From positions 159,348-223,347 of the forward strand of contig NZ_LGCI01000010.1 of NCBI RefSeq assembly GCF_001281525.1: 64,000 bases of DNA. The letters run 5' to 3'. How positions within the stretch are numbered: the first letter of the stretch is position 1; each line of letters starts with the position of its first letter. The notes under the pieces are model-generated. The model was not told where the DNA came from, made no database searches, and saw only the letters and a list, made by a program, of their open reading frames with translations. The position numbers and the translations under genes were made by a program. Below are positions 60,334 through 64,000 of the stretch, piece by piece. Source of the DNA: Lysinibacillus macroides (GTDB lineage: Bacteria; Bacillota; Bacilli; Bacillales_A; Planococcaceae).

Positions 60334-62628
60334 TTAGCTTATAGAATGGTGTACATGCTGGCGTAAAGTTTTAGCAGCAGCTACCATATTTGCTAATGCA
60401 GCCACTGTTTCAGGCTCTCGTCTTGTTTTTAAACCACAATCTGGATTCACCCAGAACTGATTGCTGGATAAAACTTGTAGACTATCTTTCATAATCCCCA
60501 ACATTTCATCTTCACTTGGCACACGTGGGCTATGAATATCGTAGACGCCTAGGCCAATCCCTTTGCTATAAGGGTTTACTTGGAGCGAAGAAATCAGCTC
60601 ACCATGGCTACGGGATGTCTCAATGGATATCACATCTGCATCAAGAGCACTAATCGGCTCAATAAAATCGTTAAATTCACAGTAACACATATGGGTATGA
60701 ATTTGCGTAATATCCTTGACACTCGCAGTAGCAAGCTTAAAGGCATTAACTGCCCACTCCAAATAAGCTCCCCATTGTTCTTTACGCAGCGGCAAGCCCT
60801 CTCGCAATGCAGGTTCATCTACCTGTATAATCGCAATACCTGCCGCTTCAAGTGCCTCGACCTCTTGACGAAGTGCTAGGGCTATTTGATAAGCTACCGC
60901 TTTACGTGAAATATCATCTCGTACAAATGACCAATTTAAGATTGTTACAGGACCTGTTAACATTCCTTTCACAAAGCGCTTTGTTAAGCTTTGTGCATAG
61001 ACTGTTTCCCTCACTGTTATCGGTGCCTCCCATACGACATCCCCATAAATAATTGGTGGCTTCACACAGCGTGAACCGTATGAAACAACCCATGCTTTTT
61101 CCGTGAATGCAAACCCTGTTAACTTTTCACCGAAATATTCCACCATATCTGTACGTTCAAATTCACCATGAACTAAAACATCGAGATCTAGCTCCTCTTG
61201 AATCCCAATCCAGCGCTTAGTTTCCTCTGCTAAAAATGCTTCATACGCTTCATTGCTAAGTTGCTTCTTACGCCATGCATTACGTGTCCGCTTCACTGCC
61301 TCTGATTGTGGGAAGCTTCCAATTGTTGTAGTAGGGAACAACGGCAATTGTAATGCTTGCTGCTGCATTCTTTGTCGCGTGTGGAAATCACTATGACGTT
61401 CAAAATCCTCAATGGAAACGTTTTGAATCATTTGTTGTATTGTTTGATTGTTACGTATTGGATGATTTTTTAGTGCCTCAATGGCTTTCATGCTGTCAGA
61501 TATTTTATGTTTAGATGCATCGTCCTGACCCTGTAAATATTTCGTTACTTCAACGATTTCTGCCACTTTTTCATCTGCAAAGGCGAGCGCATTTTTCAGT
61601 ACTGGTTCAAGCTTTATTTCATGTTCTACTGTAATGGGAACATGCTGTAGACTACAAGATGGCTGAAGCCAAAGTTCTTTGGCTTGGCTTAGCTGCTCTA
61701 TTGCCTTGACTGTTGAGCAGACCTCGGCCAAATTTGCTCGCCAAATATCTCGTCCATTAATAATACCAGCAGCTAAAATTTTATCTTGCGGAAAACCAAA
61801 TTGACGCAGTGCCTCCATATTTGCACTATGGCCATGTATAAAATCTAAGCCAATGCCTTGAACAGGAAGTGTTATCAAAGACTCATAGGCAGACATTGAG
61901 TCAAAATAGGTTTGAAGCAGTAGCTTAGCTTGTGGTACAGCTATAGCTAGCTGAGAATATATTTCATGAATAAGCTTAACCTCTGCCTCATCTAATGTTG
62001 TCACAAAAGCTGGCTCTTCTAACTGTATCCAACTGGCTCCTGCCTCTACTAATTCTTGGATGACCTGCACATATAGCGGTAACAATGCTAATAAATATTC
62101 AACCTGTGACAGCTTATCATAGCCTTTTGTTAATTTAAAAAATGTATATGGACCAATAATGGTTGGCTTAGCTTTTATATTAAAAGCCTCTTTTGCCTCC
62201 AAAAAGTCTGCTAAAAGCGTATTCTCTGTTATCTGCAACAATTGCCCCTCATACTCTGGCACAATATAGTGATAGTTTGTATTAAACCATTTCGTCATTT
62301 CACTAGCGACAGCCTCTTTGCTTCCTCTTGCTATCCCATAATAGGTTTGTAAATTTACCTTCCCTCCAAGCCATTCAAAGCGCTTAGGGATAAGACCAAA
62401 CATGACAGCTGTATCAAGAACTCTATCATAAAGCGTAAAATCTCCAATTGTCACAAAATCAATGCCTTGTTTAAGCTGTTTATCAATACGGGCTAAGCGA
62501 ATGTCTTTTAACTTCGCTTGAAACGCTCCCTCTGTCAGGTCATTTCTCCAAAAAGCCTCTAATGCTTTCTTCCATTCGCGCTCTTCCCCAATATACGGAT
62601 AACCAATATTTGTGCTTGTATACATCAT
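60334..62628 (-). CDS. metE: Cobalamin-independent methionine synthase
   Basis: MetE methylates homocysteine with 5-methyltetrahydrofolate without vitamin B12. At 764 residues it has the usual length. The N-terminal half begins STNIGYPYIGEEREWKKALE; the catalytic half starts PLFPTTTIGSFPQSEAV. The zinc site is seen in THMCYCEFNDFI (His, Cys), the Glu in ISIETSRSHGEL and the Cys in NPDCGLKTRR. The start at 62,628 follows AAAAGGAGATTATCAA; eight earlier codons would include this site. A cobalamin riboswitch, a short ORF and a terminator lie upstream, so it should be off when B12 is available. Confidence 0.97.
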   Translation of the reverse strand: MMYTSTNIGYPYIGEEREWKKALEAFWRNDLTEGAFQAKLKDIRLARIDKQLKQGIDFVTIGDFTLYDRVLDTAVMFGLIPKRFEWLGGKVNLQTYYGIARGSKEAVASEMTKWFNTNYHYIVPEYEGQLLQITENTLLADFLEAKEAFNIKAKPTIIGPYTFFKLTKGYDKLSQVEYLLALLPLYVQVIQELVEAGASWIQLEEPAFVTTLDEAEVKLIHEIYSQLAIAVPQAKLLLQTYFDSMSAYESLITLPVQGIGLDFIHGHSANMEALRQFGFPQDKILAAGIINGRDIWRANLAEVCSTVKAIEQLSQAKELWLQPSCSLQHVPITVEHEIKLEPVLKNALAFADEKVAEIVEVTKYLQGQDDASKHKISDSMKAIEALKNHPIRNNQTIQQMIQNVSIEDFERHSDFHTRQRMQQQALQLPLFPTTTIGSFPQSEAVKRTRNAWRKKQLSNEAYEAFLAEETKRWIGIQEELDLDVLVHGEFERTDMVEYFGEKLTGFAFTEKAWVVSYGSRCVKPPIIYGDVVWEAPITVRETVYAQSLTKRFVKGMLTGPVTILNWSFVRDDISRKAVAYQIALALRQEVEALEAAGIAIIQVDEPALREGLPLRKEQWGAYLEWAVNAFKLATASVKDITQIHTHMCYCEFNDFIEPISALDADVISIETSRSHGELISSLQVNPYSKGIGLGVYDIHSPRVPSEDEMLGIMKDSLQVLSSNQFWVNPDCGLKTRREPETVAALANMVAAAKTLRQHVHHSIS

Positions 62629-62768
62629 TTGATAATCTCCTTTTCTATTCAAATCAATTAAATCCTGGCTGTTGCTAATGTTTGTTGGTACTTACAATAT
62701 CTATAGCTGACAGTGCACCTCTATAGTGGGCGCTTTCAGTTCAAAAATTTGCTAAACCAAAATAAAAA

Positions 62769-62798
62769 AGCCATTCTCCTATTCTTCGGAAAATGGCT
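62769..62798 (-). terminator. Attenuator-position terminator before metE
   Basis: AGCCATT pairs with AATGGCT, with extra inner pairs, followed on the minus strand by TTTTTTATTTT. It lies between the riboswitch and metE; its 5' arm begins 6 nt after the stop of the short ORF. Confidence 0.88.
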
Positions 62799-62804
62799 GT
62801 CTAT

Positions 62805-62885
62805 TTAAAACATCAATGAAAAAACACGAAATTTAGTTAAATATCGCTTGTTTTTTTCGTTGTCGCACAGTGCCAATATGGTCAC
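62805..62885 (-). CDS. Short ORF downstream of the metE riboswitch (26 codons)
   Basis: GTG-started, VTILALCDNEKNKRYLTKFR.., four bases after AGGTGGTG. The Shine-Dalgarno lies in the 3' arm of the hairpin ACCTA-cgtggaaa-TAGGT (62,894-62,911). The stop codon sits just before the terminator. The layout mirrors the short ORF at 58,417. Translation is not proven. Confidence 0.5.
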   Translation of the reverse strand: MTILALCDNEKNKRYLTKFRVFSLMF

Positions 62886-62893
62886 ATTTCACC

Positions 62894-63095
62894 ACCTATT
62901 TCCACGTAGGTTATTTGGTGTGTACTAGTAATTGGCAGGTCTCCTGGCTTCTCATCAACACGTCTCACATCCTTCCCAGTTTCCCAGTGGCATTTGTGAG
63001 TTGCTCCGATTTACAGTTGCGGGACAGCGTCGGATTTGCACCGACTTCCCTATTAAGCCAAACTTTCATTTGGCACCAACACTTACACAATATTC
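62894..63095 (-). promoter_or_regulatory. Cobalamin (AdoCbl) riboswitch 2, upstream of metE
   Basis: On the minus strand: GGGAAGTCGGTGCAAATCC, GACGCTGTCCCGCAACTGTA, GCCACTGGGAAACTGGGAAG and the B12 box AAGCCAGGAGACCTGCC at about 62,936-62,952, then the SD-covering hairpin. It is closely related to riboswitch 1. A -10-like TATAGT lies about 30 bp before the aptamer. Confidence 0.96.
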
Positions 63096-63109
63096 AATTC
63101 TGCTCTTAC

Positions 63110-63639
63110 TATAACATATTTATTTCTGAATAGTAGCATTATTTTTATTTCTTTATATAGTTATCAGTCTATTTCCTTCTGTTAATCAAATATATCTAAT
63201 AGTTTGACGAGCTATAGATTAATCTATCAGGTGTGGTACTTACTAGAATGATTGGTTTATACCATATACAATGGCAATGCCTAAAGGAGGAGAGAATTAG
63301 GGGAATATTTTATTGCTATTTCTTAAAACCTTAAGGAAAGAACGTGGCAGATTTATTTATTAGAAAGTATATGAAGGATTACAGAAATCCCCGAAATGAC
63401 CCTCCTTTTTGCGTAGCTTATTTCATGGCACTGTTCCATATTACATCCTCCTGAAACATTTGTAATAAAACTGTAAATTCCTACGCTGAAGCCTTTACTA
63501 GCAAGTGTTGAAGCCTGTTGCACGCACTCTTTGGCAACATTTACCGTCAAGAAGTGCTAGATTTTCATGCTACGATTATTTCCATGGCAAAGCTATACAG
63601 GAGAAATCCTACTAGATGCTTTAGGAGGTTATATACAAC
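63110..63639. other. Intergenic region without a supported gene
   Basis: A minus-strand frame of 65 codons at 63,353-63,550 has no ribosome site and no familiar motif. AAAGGAGGAGAG at 63,282 is not followed by a usable frame. Nothing else stands out. Confidence 0.4.
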
Positions 63640-64000
63640 ATGAATAAACGATTTTTATCTACGACACTTGCATTAACGATTGGATTTAGTTCATTCGGAA
63701 TCGTGCAAACAGCGATTCAGCCGATACAAGTAGAGGCTGCGACAACTAATGCGCAAAATAACGCACAGGCTGTTGCTGCGAAAGCAGATCAATTAATTCA
63801 GACAGGGAAAAGCTTAATGGGTCAAGCCACATACAGTGACACGGTATACAAGCCTACATATCCATATAAATTTTCTTGTGCTTCCTTTTTAATGTACATC
63901 TTCGAGAAAAATGGGGTAGATCTAGGTACGTATAATGAAGATTATATGATTCAGCAAGGAACCTATGTAGCAAGAAACCAATTACAAAAAGGCGATTTAG
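63640..64000 (+). CDS. NlpC/P60 cell-wall endopeptidase, N-terminal part
   Basis: The gene starts behind TTAGGAGGTTATATACAAC and runs off the window after 120 codons. A Sec signal (MNKRFLSTTLALTIGFSSFG.. cut near VEA-ATT) precedes an NlpC/P60 domain starting LIQTGKSLMGQATYSD, with the catalytic cysteine in YKFSCASFLMYIF (in place of the usual DCSGF) and VARNQLQKGDL near the edge. It should cut peptidoglycan stem peptides outside the cell. The remaining catalytic residues lie outside the window. Confidence 0.88.
   Translation, partial: MNKRFLSTTLALTIGFSSFGIVQTAIQPIQVEAATTNAQNNAQAVAAKADQLIQTGKSLMGQATYSDTVYKPTYPYKFSCASFLMYIFEKNGVDLGTYNEDYMIQQGTYVARNQLQKGDL

Noticed and set aside
63353-63550. 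Minus-strand 65-codon frame before the NlpC/P60 gene
   Set aside because: TTG start without ribosome site, no recognisable motif.
1-64000. tRNA, rRNA or complete prophage
   Set aside because: No cloverleaf, rRNA or phage structural genes were recognised on either strand.

Overview
The window looks like chromosomal DNA of a low-GC Gram-positive Bacillaceae, most likely a Lysinibacillus (sphaericus/fusiformis group). The reasons are AT-rich sequence with AGGAGG-type ribosome sites and frequent TTG/GTG starts, an N-acetylglucosamine operon carrying its own ptsH and ptsI, S-layer-homology (SLH) proteins, a CcpA-like cre site and a NagR/dre-like operator. The genus is inferred from gene content, not from a marker gene.

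Region 1 (1-7.1 kb): an IS transposase tail abuts a C-terminally truncated ptsI. On the minus strand lies nagE-nagA-SIS-nagB-ptsH-ptsI, for GlcNAc uptake, deacetylation, deamination and the general PTS proteins, with an operator and a cre site ahead of nagE. Region 2 (7.2-11.5 kb): a chemoreceptor, an unexplained structured-looking RNA segment upstream of it, and the 3' part of an ABC exporter operon.

Region 3 (11,555-20,796) is the main find. A 9.24-kb decayed integrative element sits exactly inside the Walker A codons of the ABC ATPase gene. The ATPase 5' end and its XRE/AbrB regulator are found intact at 20.8-21.3 kb. The element has inverted att arms, a Tn916/ICEBs1-like oriT, fragments of transfer, RadC and sigma genes, an SLH-anchored surface protein, two small cysteine-containing proteins, and a serine recombinase that has lost its catalytic domain. 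It is therefore probably stranded.

Region 4 (21.5-35.4 kb) is accessory and gene-decay rich: a PadR/VOC pair sharing an operator, a hydrolase, broken lipoprotein genes, an IS200/IS605 element (tnpA+tnpB), an IS3 element inserted in the loop of a terminator, and secreted lipoproteins. Region 5 (35.7-47.6 kb) is ordered metabolism: PucR, an NCS1 permease, DUF917 and a hydantoinase-like protein; a Fur-boxed EfeOBU iron system; and a MarR/MFS pair. Region 6 (48-57.6 kb): a frameshifted NERD gene, a methyltransferase, DUF418, a DesK/DesR-like two-component system, an ankyrin lipoprotein with an amber stop, and a PepSY gene cut by an IS4-family element with an 11-bp target duplication.

Region 7 (57.8-64 kb): two cobalamin riboswitches. 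Each is followed by an SD-sequestering hairpin, a short GTG-started ORF and an intrinsic terminator that begins 3-6 nt after the ORF stop. One precedes metE; the other precedes a 58-residue protein of unknown function. This repeated layout suggests B12-controlled, translation-coupled attenuation. The window ends inside an NlpC/P60 hydrolase gene. I saw no tRNA, rRNA or CRISPR array.
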